This document shows, one piece after another, positions 8,622 through 18,204 of a DNA stretch of 37,588 bases; position 1 is the stretch's first letter; the number at the start of each line of letters is the position of its first letter. The position numbers and the translations under genes are program-made. The stretch comes from Parcubacteria group bacterium GW2011_GWB1_40_14. Lineage in GTDB: Bacteria > Patescibacteriota > Minisyncoccia > Terrybacterales > GWB1-40-14. The stretch covers positions 4,387 through 41,974 of the forward strand of contig LBYG01000010.1 of NCBI GenBank assembly GCA_000996085.1. Reading direction: 5' to 3'. The notes beneath the pieces were generated by a model. It made no database searches. It worked only from the letters and a program-made list of their open reading frames with translations, and was not told where the DNA came from.

Positions 8622-9239
8622 ATGAATTACGACCAATTAGCGAGCCAACAAAGTATTGATAAAACGGTTGCCGCTTTAGCTGAGCGCAATGTTGAAGCCG
8701 TTGTTGTAGAGAACCGCACTGAAGCCATGGAGAAAATAAAATCTTTTATTCCTGTGGGCGCTTCAGTTATGAACGGCTCTTCAAGAACTCTTGAAGAAAT
8801 AGGTTTTATTGATTATTTAAAGAGCGGTCAGCACGGTTGGAATAATTTACACGAGGCAATACTCGCAGAACAGGACAAAGAAAAACAAGCGTTATTGCGG
8901 AAACAATCCGTTATTTCCGACTATTATTTAGGAAGCGTGCATGCGCTTGCCGAAACAGGAGAGATGGTTATTGCTTCAAATACCGGAAGTCAGCTGCCCC
9001 ACGTTGTTTATACTTCGCCCAATGTTATTTTTGTTGTCGGAATCCAAAAAATAGCACCCACATTGAGTGATGCTTTGAGGCGTCTTGAAGAATACGTTGT
9101 GCCGCTTGAAGACCAAAGAATGATGAAGGCTTATAATATGCATACGAATCAATCAAAGACGCTTATTTTTCGTTATGAAGCTCCTTTTAACGGGAGAAAA
9201 ATAATAATGATCCTTGTAAAAGAAAAACTCGGATTTTAA
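8622..9239 (+). CDS. LUD-domain protein (lactate-utilization LutC/DUF162-like)
   Basis: VEAVVVENRTEAMEKIKSFIPVGASVMNGSSRTLEEIG; VFVVGIQKIAPTLSDALRR. Confidence 0.85.
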   Translation: MNYDQLASQQSIDKTVAALAERNVEAVVVENRTEAMEKIKSFIPVGASVMNGSSRTLEEIGFIDYLKSGQHGWNNLHEAILAEQDKEKQALLRKQSVISDYYLGSVHALAETGEMVIASNTGSQLPHVVYTSPNVIFVVGIQKIAPTLSDALRRLEEYVVPLEDQRMMKAYNMHTNQSKTLIFRYEAPFNGRKIIMILVKEKLGF

Positions 9240-9254
9240 AAGATAACAGTTAGA

Positions 9255-9285
9255 ACCGCTCCGGCGGCCGTCGGAGCGGTTTTTA
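9255..9285 (+). terminator. Rho-independent terminator
   Basis: ACCGCTCCGGCGGCCGTCGGAGCGGTTTTTA. Confidence 0.85.
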
Positions 9286-9336
9286 TTTTAACTATTTGCG
9301 CTTAAATGTTTATCTTGATATAAGAATAAAGGATTT

Positions 9337-9696
9337 ATGAAACCGATATTTATTATATTTTTAGGTATTTTTGCATTAAATTATATTAATGTTCCTTTTG
9401 TATATGCGCATGGCAATGAGCCCGCAGAAGAAACCGCAGCAGGAGCGCATCCCACACAAATAGGCTGGACCGAACAAGTTTCGGGGTCGCACCAAGGAAA
9501 AACCAGGGAAGCGGTTGCCGCAGGGGTTCATGAAACGCTTAACGTTGAAACTAAACTGGCTGTTTATAAGTTTTCTTTGCTTATTGTTTTTTTGCTTTTG
9601 CTTGCTAAGTTATTTTATCCGGGACAGCATTCGTTGCGCGAAAAAATTTCAGATTTGATCTTGGGTAAAAAACACCGGGAAAATATACCGGAATAA
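9337..9696 (+). CDS. Small exported/membrane protein with signal peptide and C-terminal TM
   Basis: Hydrophobic N-terminus ending VYAHG; TM SLLIVFLLLLAKLF; immediately upstream of the cytochrome b-like gene. Confidence 0.7.
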   Translation: MKPIFIIFLGIFALNYINVPFVYAHGNEPAEETAAGAHPTQIGWTEQVSGSHQGKTREAVAAGVHETLNVETKLAVYKFSLLIVFLLLLAKLFYPGQHSLREKISDLILGKKHRENIPE

Positions 9697-9703
9697 CCTT
9701 TTT

Positions 9704-10771
9704 ATGGAAAATATCAGCAAAAAAATTCAGTTAAGCGCGCGCCAAGCCAGTATGGTATTGGGCGGACTGCTTATTATTCTTCTGCTATTTTTAATTATTT
9801 CAGGAATATTGCTTTCGTTATTTTATAATCCAGCGCCGGAAAGAGCATATGAAAGCATGCTTACTATCTCAAACAGCGGATTTATGAGTCTTGTGCGTAA
9901 TTTCCACTATTGGTCCTCGGATGCACTATTGTTCATTATTTTTTTGCACATGACCCGCGTTGCGCTCACAAAACCCAGCGGCAAGGCAAGACGATATGCC
10001 TGGTGGATAGGCGTCGGTTTATTGATGCTGGTTGGAACAGAAATGTTAGCCGGTACGTTTTTGCGCGCTGATCAGGAATCATATGAGGCATATACTCATT
10101 TCTTTTTGGGAACCAATGCTATTGTGGCGAAGTATTTTTATATAGTAACCGCGTTTGCAAATTTTTTCTCGGAATCCTCGGCCCTTTTGCGTTTTCTTAT
10201 TGTACACGCGATACTTTTGCCTCTGGGCATTTTTGCTTTAATTTCTGTGCACGGTTTATTTGCGCCTTCGTTCCGCGGAATGCTTTCACCTTTCAAGAAA
10301 ATTACTGAGGGCACTATACGCGGCAACGCCATGCCGCCCAAAGATTTTTGGAAACATCCGATTATACAGAGACTGCTTTTGCTTACAGGAGTTACGTTCT
10401 TAATTATTTTAGTTTTGTCGATAGTTTTGCCGGCTCCGCTATATCCCGCGCCGTATTCCAATGTTGAAGTTACAAAACCGCCGTGGTGGCTTCTGTGGGT
10501 TGTGGCTTTGGAAAATCAATGGGGTCTTGGAGCTATTGTATTGGCGCCGCCGATTTTATTTGGAATTTTTGCCATCATTCCTTTTTTCGCAAAAGATAAG
10601 CCGGGTATCGATAAAAGCATTTTGATCTACGTAACAACAGTAGCTGTTGTTATCGCGCTTAGTTATTGGGCGGCAGTTGCTCCGCAAAAAGCTCATACCG
10701 AACATTACGCGCCCGGCGAGTCAACAATAACTCCTGTTCCGAATCCGGAGTCGCTACATCTTCAACATTAG
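9704..10771 (+). CDS. Cytochrome b/b6-like membrane protein
   Basis: NFHYWSSDALLFIIFLHMTRVALT and FLIVHAILLPLGIFALISVHGL heme-ligand-like His patterns in TM helices; C-terminal part resembles cyt b subunit IV. Confidence 0.75.
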   Translation: MENISKKIQLSARQASMVLGGLLIILLLFLIISGILLSLFYNPAPERAYESMLTISNSGFMSLVRNFHYWSSDALLFIIFLHMTRVALTKPSGKARRYAWWIGVGLLMLVGTEMLAGTFLRADQESYEAYTHFFLGTNAIVAKYFYIVTAFANFFSESSALLRFLIVHAILLPLGIFALISVHGLFAPSFRGMLSPFKKITEGTIRGNAMPPKDFWKHPIIQRLLLLTGVTFLIILVLSIVLPAPLYPAPYSNVEVTKPPWWLLWVVALENQWGLGAIVLAPPILFGIFAIIPFFAKDKPGIDKSILIYVTTVAVVIALSYWAAVAPQKAHTEHYAPGESTITPVPNPESLHLQH

Positions 10772-10785
10772 GATAATAGCTAAAG

Positions 10786-12342
10786 ATGAGCGTTACGCCT
10801 TCGAAAATTTTTACGGTTGCGTGCATTTCATTTATTGCGGGAATTTTTGTTTGTTCTCTTATTCCAATATCTATATTTTATGCGGCCATGTTAATATTTC
10901 TGGCTGTTCTTTTTTTGGTGGGCACTTTCCCGCTGCATGCCAAGTGGGGATCAAAAGTTTGGCTTTTGCCCTCGCTGGGTATTTTTATATTAATGTTTGT
11001 ATTTGGCGGAGGCGCGATGTCGTTAGCCAAAGCAGAAAAAGAATTGAAATATAAAGCTATTGAGCAGTTTATCGATAAAGAGAGCACGATCGAGGGGACT
11101 GTGGATAACTATCCGGACGTTCGCATGGCAAGCGCTCACATAGTCTTAAAAATATCATCTGTCGACGGACATGCACTTGGCCAAGAGTTTTCAAGCCGCA
11201 TACTTATATATACCGACAGGTTTTATGATTATGCTTACGGGAATAAACTTATAATTAAAGGAAAGTTAAGAGCGCCTGAGCCATTTAATAATTTTGATTA
11301 TCCTTCATATTTGGCAAAAGATAATATTTTTGCAGTTGTTTCAAAACCTGAAATTATAACTATAAATAAGAACGAGCCGGATAATATATTATTTTCGTAT
11401 TTGTTCAATATGCGTCAGCGCCTGGACAGGAGCGTAATGAGCGTATTGCCTTTTCGCGAAGCAGGAGTTTTAAAAGCGATTTTATTCGGAGATGAGGGCG
11501 CAATGTCCGAAGATTTTAAAACGAAACTTAATCAGGCCGGCTTGCGCCACATTGTGGCAATTTCGGGAATGAATATAACTTTGATAGCTTCGATTTTAAT
11601 GACCGTGTTTTTAAAAATGGGATTATGGCGCCGTCACGCGTTTTCTTTGGCGACTGCCGCAATTTTTTTGTTCGTGCTGATGATAGGCGCGCCCGCATCA
11701 GCCATGCGTGCGGCAATATTCGGTGTGTTTGTACGTTTTCAGGAAATAATAGGCCGGCTTTCAAATGCGATAAATATAACTTTGCTTGCAGCAATATTGA
11801 TGCTAACCGTTAATCCTTTAGTGTTGCGTTGGGATTTGAGCTTTCAGTTATCTTTTCTTGCCGTACTTGGTTTAATTCTTTTCACGCCGATGTTCATGAG
11901 AGTTTTTAGTTGGGTTCCGGATAAATTTATATTGCGTGATACGCTGGCGATGACATTTGCCGCACAGCTTGCGACATTCCCGCTTTTAATATCCAGTTTT
12001 AATAATTTTTCTTTGATTACGCCGCTTTCCAACGTTCTTATAGTTCCTTTGCTGCCGGCAATTACAATAGCCGGGGTTTTGTTGGCGATACTGAATTTGT
12101 TTATTCCGCCATTGGCTGTTATTTTGGCCACACCTCTTTTATTGGTGATGAAAATCGTATATTTTATAACTGAGCTTTTCGGTTCAATTAATCCGGTTAC
12201 GTTGAGGATAGATCAGGCAGCCGCAATATTATTCGGGATAATTTATTTAATATTTATGTTTTGGCTTATTTGGTACGAGAGAAACACTAAAAAGTGGCCA
12301 ATAGGCGAAATGGAAGAATTTAATAAAACTTATGGCGGATAA
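10786..12342 (+). CDS. comEC: ComEC/Rec2 family competence membrane protein
   Basis: HIVAISGMNITLIASIL, VNPLVLRWDLSFQLSFLAVLGLILF signatures. Confidence 0.9.
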   Translation: MSVTPSKIFTVACISFIAGIFVCSLIPISIFYAAMLIFLAVLFLVGTFPLHAKWGSKVWLLPSLGIFILMFVFGGGAMSLAKAEKELKYKAIEQFIDKESTIEGTVDNYPDVRMASAHIVLKISSVDGHALGQEFSSRILIYTDRFYDYAYGNKLIIKGKLRAPEPFNNFDYPSYLAKDNIFAVVSKPEIITINKNEPDNILFSYLFNMRQRLDRSVMSVLPFREAGVLKAILFGDEGAMSEDFKTKLNQAGLRHIVAISGMNITLIASILMTVFLKMGLWRRHAFSLATAAIFLFVLMIGAPASAMRAAIFGVFVRFQEIIGRLSNAINITLLAAILMLTVNPLVLRWDLSFQLSFLAVLGLILFTPMFMRVFSWVPDKFILRDTLAMTFAAQLATFPLLISSFNNFSLITPLSNVLIVPLLPAITIAGVLLAILNLFIPPLAVILATPLLLVMKIVYFITELFGSINPVTLRIDQAAAILFGIIYLIFMFWLIWYERNTKKWPIGEMEEFNKTYGG

Positions 12343-13183
12343 AAAAATAAAATTTTCAGCCGTCGCCTTGTCTGTAATTTTTGTTATTTTGGTTTACGCG
12401 CTTTTGGGCAAGCATGACGGATATTTACGCGTAAACTTTTTTGATATAGGACAGGGCGACGCGGCTTTTATTACAACGCCGCAGGGTTGGCAAATACTTA
12501 TTGACGGCGGACCTGATGCCTCTGTGTTGGCTAAACTAGGAGAAGAAATGCAGCCTTGGGACCGCTCAATAGATATGGTAATTGCAACCCATCCGGAAGC
12601 TGACCATATAGCGGGCTTAATTGATGTACTGAAAAATTACGAGGTTAGCTATATTGTCGAAAGCGGTTTAAGAAAGGAAACAAGCCTTTCTAATATATGG
12701 CGGGAAGCAGTTGAGACAGAAGGCGCTGAAGTTATTTTAGCCGACTCTCCAAAAAGAATTGTTCTGGAGGACAAAACATATATAGACTTATTGTGGCCGC
12801 TTGAAGGACACGATGGAGAGGTTAGCGCAAATCCAAACAACTCGGCAATTGTAGCAAAACTGTATTACGGGGATAGGTCATTTCTTTTTACCGCCGATAT
12901 TGAGAGGTGGGCTGAGCAGAATATTTTGGCTAATAATATAAATATTGATGCCGATATATTGAAAACACCGCATCACGGTTCAAAAACGTCTTCAAGTGAA
13001 TTGTTCCTGAGAGCCGTGAGTCCTGAGGCGGCGATAATTTCCGTGGGCAGAAAAAATAAATACGGCCATCCGCATGAGGCGATAGTCGAACGTTTTAATA
13101 AAATGAAAATACCCGTGTTGCGTACGGATAAAGGCGGAGATGTTATTTTAGAGAGTGACGGTAAAAATATATTTGTCCCGTAG
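12332..13183 (+). CDS. ComEC-associated metallo-beta-lactamase-fold hydrolase
   Basis: VNFFDIGQGDAAFITTPQGWQILIDGG; ATHPEADHIAGL; LKTPHHGSKTSSS; overlaps comEC by 11 bp. Confidence 0.9.
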   Translation: MADKKIKFSAVALSVIFVILVYALLGKHDGYLRVNFFDIGQGDAAFITTPQGWQILIDGGPDASVLAKLGEEMQPWDRSIDMVIATHPEADHIAGLIDVLKNYEVSYIVESGLRKETSLSNIWREAVETEGAEVILADSPKRIVLEDKTYIDLLWPLEGHDGEVSANPNNSAIVAKLYYGDRSFLFTADIERWAEQNILANNINIDADILKTPHHGSKTSSSELFLRAVSPEAAIISVGRKNKYGHPHEAIVERFNKMKIPVLRTDKGGDVILESDGKNIFVP

Positions 13184-13260
13184 AATAAATTCAAACATGG
13201 TTTATATAATTCTGCGGGATTTCATTGGCAAATGAATTAAGTTTTGATATGATGTCGAAT

Positions 13261-13854
13261 ATGGATAATCACCCAAAACAAGAAACAACATTATTACTGG
13301 TCAAACCTGACGGCGTTAAGCGCGGCCTGACAGGGGAAATAATAAGGCGTATTGAATTGCGCGGATTAAAAATCGTCGGTCTTGCTATGATCACGCCATC
13401 GCGCGATGAATTAGACCGGCACTACCCGAAAGATGATGCATGGTTAAGCCGCGTTGGCCAAAAAACCTTAAGTACGTATGAAAAATACGGTTATGATGCC
13501 AAAAAAGAATTGGGTACAACTGATGCTTTAGAAATAGGAAAAGAAGTCCGCGGATGGCTGCTGGATTTTATGACATCGGGTCCTATAGTTAAAGTTGCGG
13601 TACAAGGCATTCATGCTGTGGATATGGTACGAAAACTTGTCGGCGCAACAATGCCGTCTGCCGCTGAAATGGGAACAATACGAGGTGATTTTTCAGTGGA
13701 TTCTGCTGCTGCAGCAAATCGCGACAAGCGATCCGTTCATAATTTAGCTCACGCTTCAGAATTGATTGAAGAAGCAAAGAAAGAATTGATGCTTTGGTTT
13801 CAGGAAAACGAGATACATGATTATAAGAGAGCGGAGGAAGACATTATGTTTTAG
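13261..13854 (+). CDS. ndk: Nucleoside diphosphate kinase
   Basis: TLLLVKPDGVKRGLTGEIIRRIE...GATMPSAAEMGTIRGDFSVDSA...SVHNLAHAS. Confidence 0.92.
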   Translation: MDNHPKQETTLLLVKPDGVKRGLTGEIIRRIELRGLKIVGLAMITPSRDELDRHYPKDDAWLSRVGQKTLSTYEKYGYDAKKELGTTDALEIGKEVRGWLLDFMTSGPIVKVAVQGIHAVDMVRKLVGATMPSAAEMGTIRGDFSVDSAAAANRDKRSVHNLAHASELIEEAKKELMLWFQENEIHDYKRAEEDIMF

Positions 13855-13979
13855 CAGAACATAATGTCGAAGAGGGGGCCGGGGAGAAGTATTCTCCCCG
13901 TATTGGAAAACAGCGAAGCGCAAGAAACCGAGGGTTTCTTGGGAGCGAGCTCAAGCGAGCGACGGATATTATGTTCTAA
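13840..13979 (+). repeat. Inverted-repeat element at the ndk 3' end with duplicated gene terminus
   Basis: GACATTATGTTTTAG (13840-13854), reverse complement arm AACATAATGTC at 13858, second copy GATATTATGTTCTAA (13965-13979); inner hairpins GGGGAGAAgtaTTCTCCCC and AAGAAACCgagGGTTTCTT. Confidence 0.7.
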
Positions 13980-14000
13980 ATAGAATTCAGATTAAGAAAA

Positions 14001-14029
14001 ACCGCTCCGGCGATTGCCGGAGCGGTTTT
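14001..14029 (+). terminator. Rho-independent terminator
   Basis: ACCGCTCCGG-CGATTG-CCGGAGCGGTTTT. Confidence 0.85.
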
Positions 14030-14050
14030 GTTTATATATTTCTAAATAAA

Positions 14051-14201
14051 AAAGTCCGGATGTACCATCCGTACCGAGGTGTTTTGGAAAGCAAAGTTAA
14101 GTGGGTTTCCGCAACCTTGCGCCACGGCGCACGATATTTAAGAATCCCTTGAAAAAACTACTTGAGCCAAAACCTCTTTGCGGATGGCGCATCCGGACTT
14201 T
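14051..14201. ncRNA. Candidate rod-like structured ncRNA, tentatively 6S-like; strand unresolved
   Basis: 12-bp closing stem AAAGTCCGGATG/CATCCGGACTTT, further pairing CATCCG/CGGATG and GAGGTGTTTTGG/CCAAAACCTC, inner TGCGCC-AC-GGCGCA; no ORF; T-run on both strands. Confidence 0.4.
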
Positions 14202-14276
14202 TAAGAACTTATTACTTCTATTATATCATATTTAATTATCCGTTGCGATCGTTAGCAAGACAAAATAACTTATATT

Positions 14277-15719
14277 TTATGCTTCATCGGCTAATTTTTC
14301 ATATAACTGGACATATTTTTTGGCAGAGGCGTTCCAGGAAAAATCTTCTGTCATGGCTTGGCGCTGCATTTGACCCCATTTCTTTTGATTGTCTTTGAAT
14401 ATTTTTAACGAATCTTTTAGGCAAACAGAAAGTTTATCACTGCTGTATTTGTTGAAACAAAAACCGTTCTTATTATTTTTAACAGTATCTTTTAGTCCCC
14501 CTGTTAGATGTGCTATTGGTAGGGTTCCATAGCGCATGGAAATCATTTGACTTAAACCACAGGGTTCAAAACGTGACGGCATTAAAAACGTGTCGGCTCC
14601 GGCATATATTTGATGGGCCAGAGCGTTGTTAAATTTATCAATGAACGCAACTTTTAGCGGAAATTCTTTTTTTAATTCTTTTATCTGGTCGGCTATATAT
14701 AGACTGCCGGTTGCAAGGATTACGACTTGGCAGGAAGCCTTTTTCAATATGCTTCGCAGAGAAGGTATTAATATATCAAAACCCTTTTGTTCGCTAAGAC
14801 GAGATACCATACCAAAAAGCATAGCGTTTTTTTCTACAGGCAAAGCAACTTCCTTTTGGAGACGTTCTTTGTTACGCGCCTTGTTTTCTAGTGAAGAAAC
14901 ATCAAAGTGAAAAGCAATATGGGCGTCGTTTTTCGGATCCCATTCTTCGGTATTTATGCCGTTTAGGATGCCGGAAAGATCTTTCGCTCGTTTGCCTAAA
15001 AATCCTTCAAGCCCGGCGCCAAATTCTGTTGTTAGTATTTCGTCTCTGTAGGAGGGGCTGACCGTATTTATTTTTTCTGCCGAGAGGATAGCGTTAAGTA
15101 AAGTATTAATATTTCCGTTATTTATAGCCAGAGGATTTATTTTTTCTAAAACCGCATTGATGGTTTTTTTTGCAAACTTTGCGGGATAAATTCCTTGATA
15201 AGCTAAATTGTGAACAGTAAGCAGATGTTTTGTTTGATATCCGGCATTTTGCATGAAGGCAGGCAGTAAACCGACGTGCCAGTCGTTAAGATGTATTATA
15301 TCCGGCTCAAGTGAAAAAATTCTTAGTAGTTCGGGTATAGCCGAACAAAAAACATTTATGCGCGCAAATTCCGGATCACTGCCTCCGCTTGAGGCATCGT
15401 TTTCAATATATATCCCTCCGGACGTTATGAATCTTTTTTCTTCTATAAAATAAACAGTTACCGTTGAATTCGGGAGTGTTGCAGTCCATACACGCGCCGT
15501 TAATTTTTCTTGTCCCCACGGCATCTCTATATTTTTACCGGAATCAACAAGACCCCAATCTTTTTCAGATATCGTCTGATACTTAGGCATTACTATTCTT
15601 ATATCGTAACCAAGTTGTTTTATTGCCGGAGGTAAAGAACCAGCCACATCGGCAAGTCCTCCGACTTTCGCAAAAGGTGTTACTTCAGCAGAAGCAAATA
15701 ATATTAATGGTTTTTTCAT
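14277..15719 (-). CDS. glgA: Glycogen/starch synthase (GT5)
   Basis: PLILFASAEVTPFAKVGGLADVAGSLPPAI; IIHLNDWHVGLLPAF; LMPSRFEPCGLSQMISMRYGTLPI. Confidence 0.93.
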   Translation of the reverse strand: MKKPLILFASAEVTPFAKVGGLADVAGSLPPAIKQLGYDIRIVMPKYQTISEKDWGLVDSGKNIEMPWGQEKLTARVWTATLPNSTVTVYFIEEKRFITSGGIYIENDASSGGSDPEFARINVFCSAIPELLRIFSLEPDIIHLNDWHVGLLPAFMQNAGYQTKHLLTVHNLAYQGIYPAKFAKKTINAVLEKINPLAINNGNINTLLNAILSAEKINTVSPSYRDEILTTEFGAGLEGFLGKRAKDLSGILNGINTEEWDPKNDAHIAFHFDVSSLENKARNKERLQKEVALPVEKNAMLFGMVSRLSEQKGFDILIPSLRSILKKASCQVVILATGSLYIADQIKELKKEFPLKVAFIDKFNNALAHQIYAGADTFLMPSRFEPCGLSQMISMRYGTLPIAHLTGGLKDTVKNNKNGFCFNKYSSDKLSVCLKDSLKIFKDNQKKWGQMQRQAMTEDFSWNASAKKYVQLYEKLADEA

Positions 15720-16717
15720 AATAGATTTTTAAAAAGATAAGTTAAAAATTTTTTTGATTGAAAGGGATTTCCCCATACGGCTATGTTGGCGATAGCTGCT
15801 ATACGAAAGTATTGGCGGAACAGCTTTATATGTTCGGCTTCTTTGGCCGAAAGCGAACCTACGACGTTTTCCCATGTTTTAAGGGCTAATTTTTGGTATT
15901 GTTCGCGTTTAGAGTTTGATATTTTCAGTTCGGGATAGGTTTCCAGCTGTGACATAAATCCGGCAATATCCCAAAAGCGAGGGGCAAGAAACGAACGGTC
16001 AAAATCGATAAGTTTTAATGACCCTTTTTTGCTTTTGTCTATATAGATATTTTTAGGGTTCATATCGCCGTGCGCGAAGCGCACCTCGAAAGATCCGTTT
16101 GAATTCTTTGTTTCCCACCATTTTTTCCAATTTGTCCATTTACGGTTTACGTATATAAAATTCGACGATGAAAGTTTCTTTTTGGCCAGTTTTAAATCTC
16201 TCTCTATCCATTTAAAATAAGGGGCGCGATCAAGGAAACCGAGGTTGCTGGTTTTTACTTTATCTAATTCTCTGAGAAGTTTAGCGATATCGCGAAAATT
16301 CTCCGGTTTAACATTTGAGTTATTTATGATTTCGCTTAGCGGACGGCCTGTAGCGAATTCCATAAAAAATACATTTTGGTTTCTATCTATTACATAGGCG
16401 CGAGGGATTTTTGTTTTAATACGCGTTTGTTTGTAAAGATATTTTAGTATCCTATATTCATAATCGCTGCGCTGTAGCGGCCGGTTAACGCCGATCATTT
16501 TTACCTGTTTTCGTTGATCTTTTACTGTGTAGGTCGCCACAAATGACCTGGTTTTAGGGTCAGGATTATTTTTTATTATTTGTATATTAATTTTGAATTT
16601 GTGGTCATCCGTTTTTTTGCCTAAAAACCCCGCCGAATGTTTTAACAGGAAGGCGCGGGCATTTTCGTGTTCAAGAAGCGGAAATACTGCAGGATATTTT
16701 TTGTTATCATTCTTCAT
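15716..16717 (-). CDS. Aminoglycoside phosphotransferase/choline kinase-like protein
   Basis: FAHGDMNPKNIYIDKSKKGSLKLIDFDRSFLAPRFWDIA. Confidence 0.8.
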   Translation of the reverse strand: MKNDNKKYPAVFPLLEHENARAFLLKHSAGFLGKKTDDHKFKINIQIIKNNPDPKTRSFVATYTVKDQRKQVKMIGVNRPLQRSDYEYRILKYLYKQTRIKTKIPRAYVIDRNQNVFFMEFATGRPLSEIINNSNVKPENFRDIAKLLRELDKVKTSNLGFLDRAPYFKWIERDLKLAKKKLSSSNFIYVNRKWTNWKKWWETKNSNGSFEVRFAHGDMNPKNIYIDKSKKGSLKLIDFDRSFLAPRFWDIAGFMSQLETYPELKISNSKREQYQKLALKTWENVVGSLSAKEAEHIKLFRQYFRIAAIANIAVWGNPFQSKKFLTYLFKNLL

Positions 16718-16719
16718 AA

Positions 16720-18150
16720 TTAAATATCTCTGTGTTCCGGTTGTCCGGGCCGTATTTTTTTGTATTGTTCTTTGTATTTATCCATGATCTCGCGCAGTCG
16801 CCAATCCGGAACCTCTATGCGTAATAGATCCGTTGCATGTATCGCGTCATAAATATCATTTTTAGTTTCTAGCTTCCAAATCGCGTCACGCCATAAAATA
16901 GCTTTTTCATAATCTTCATTCTGTGAAGCTTCACGCATTTTATCTTTCATCATTTCTATGAAAGCATCGTAAACCTCGGGTTTGTTTTCGCCGACGGTTC
17001 TTTCTTTGAAGGGGATACGAGCCACGTTTTTATATTCCTGGGCCAGTTGTCTTATATAGCCGCTTCTTTGCCACGCAAAAGCCGTACTTATTATGTCGTT
17101 GTAAAATCTTTCACCTTCTTCGATGTCTTCTCCGGCTTCCTGAATACTTTTTAAGGTATCAAGTAATTTCCAGGCACCCTTTTCTATCATTTCAATTGAC
17201 CACCACGGTTTACCCGAAGCCCACCAGAATTGATCAGAAGCAAAAGCCTCATCCATTTTCATTCTGGTCTTATTTTGTAATTCCTCGGGGCCTTTGTACG
17301 CAATAACGCGCTGATGGACAAAATCAAGAAAATGCCATTGCATGGTATGGAGTGCGTTTTCTGGATCCTTCCAAGATCGGAATTGAGTGCCCTCTTCAAG
17401 ATCTTTTTCAGTTGAAGCCCAAGTTGAATTTTGGGGTATGCATTTTTTACTTTTTTTGAAATATTCAGGTATTTCTGATATGAGTATATGTTTGAACGAC
17501 GCTTCATCCCAAATATCAAACAGCAGTTTTTCTAAACCGGGCCGGTGATGGCCAAAGGTTTCCCCATCCATAGCTGTTAGAAGGTATCGATTATCGTTGT
17601 ATTCTTCACCAAGAGTTTCAATAAAAGATTTTGTCGAACGAGCCACTCCGCTCATTATTATGTTGGACGGTTTTCTTTCGCGAAAGAAAAATTTAAGTTT
17701 TGGAAATTCATCCGCAACAAAAAACGAATCATATGTAAGCTGTCCGGTTTTGCCGGATTCTGTTATTTCATCAAGAACCATCCATTCATAGCCCATGTCG
17801 CTTACCACATCGGCTACTTCCCGGCTGAAAGCCATTTCCGGAGAAAAGAATCCGCGAGGCTTGTATATTTCTCCAAATATACTTTTGTTGATTTTATGGT
17901 TAAGTTCGATCTGTCTTTTAATTTCGTCTTTAGGGATTAGCGGAAGAAACGCGTGATATTTCGCGCTTTCAGTGAATTCTAGTTGTCCTTTTTCCGAAAG
18001 ATAGCGCAAATCTTTTATTATATCTTCGTAGCCATGCTCCACTAAAAGCTCCGTAAGTATGGCGTTTACATTTAAAGTTAATTTGGCTCGCACAGAGGAT
18101 TTTAGTCGTTTTATGATCGGTCGATAGCTTTCATTAACAACGCGGTTCAA
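16720..18150 (-). CDS. Glycoside hydrolase family 57 protein; true N-terminus probably extends upstream to about 18204
   Basis: VVNESYRPIIKRLK, GFFSPEMAFSREVADVVSDMGYEWMVLDE, LTAMDGETFGHHRPG; in-frame upstream codons read IILLQKHIYQPAEQTQDI directly after the glgA TAA. Confidence 0.88.
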   Translation of the reverse strand: MNRVVNESYRPIIKRLKSSVRAKLTLNVNAILTELLVEHGYEDIIKDLRYLSEKGQLEFTESAKYHAFLPLIPKDEIKRQIELNHKINKSIFGEIYKPRGFFSPEMAFSREVADVVSDMGYEWMVLDEITESGKTGQLTYDSFFVADEFPKLKFFFRERKPSNIIMSGVARSTKSFIETLGEEYNDNRYLLTAMDGETFGHHRPGLEKLLFDIWDEASFKHILISEIPEYFKKSKKCIPQNSTWASTEKDLEEGTQFRSWKDPENALHTMQWHFLDFVHQRVIAYKGPEELQNKTRMKMDEAFASDQFWWASGKPWWSIEMIEKGAWKLLDTLKSIQEAGEDIEEGERFYNDIISTAFAWQRSGYIRQLAQEYKNVARIPFKERTVGENKPEVYDAFIEMMKDKMREASQNEDYEKAILWRDAIWKLETKNDIYDAIHATDLLRIEVPDWRLREIMDKYKEQYKKIRPGQPEHRDI

Positions 18151-18204
18151 TATGTCCTGCGTTTGTTCAGCCGGCTGATAAATATGTTTTTGTAATAAAA
18201 TTAT

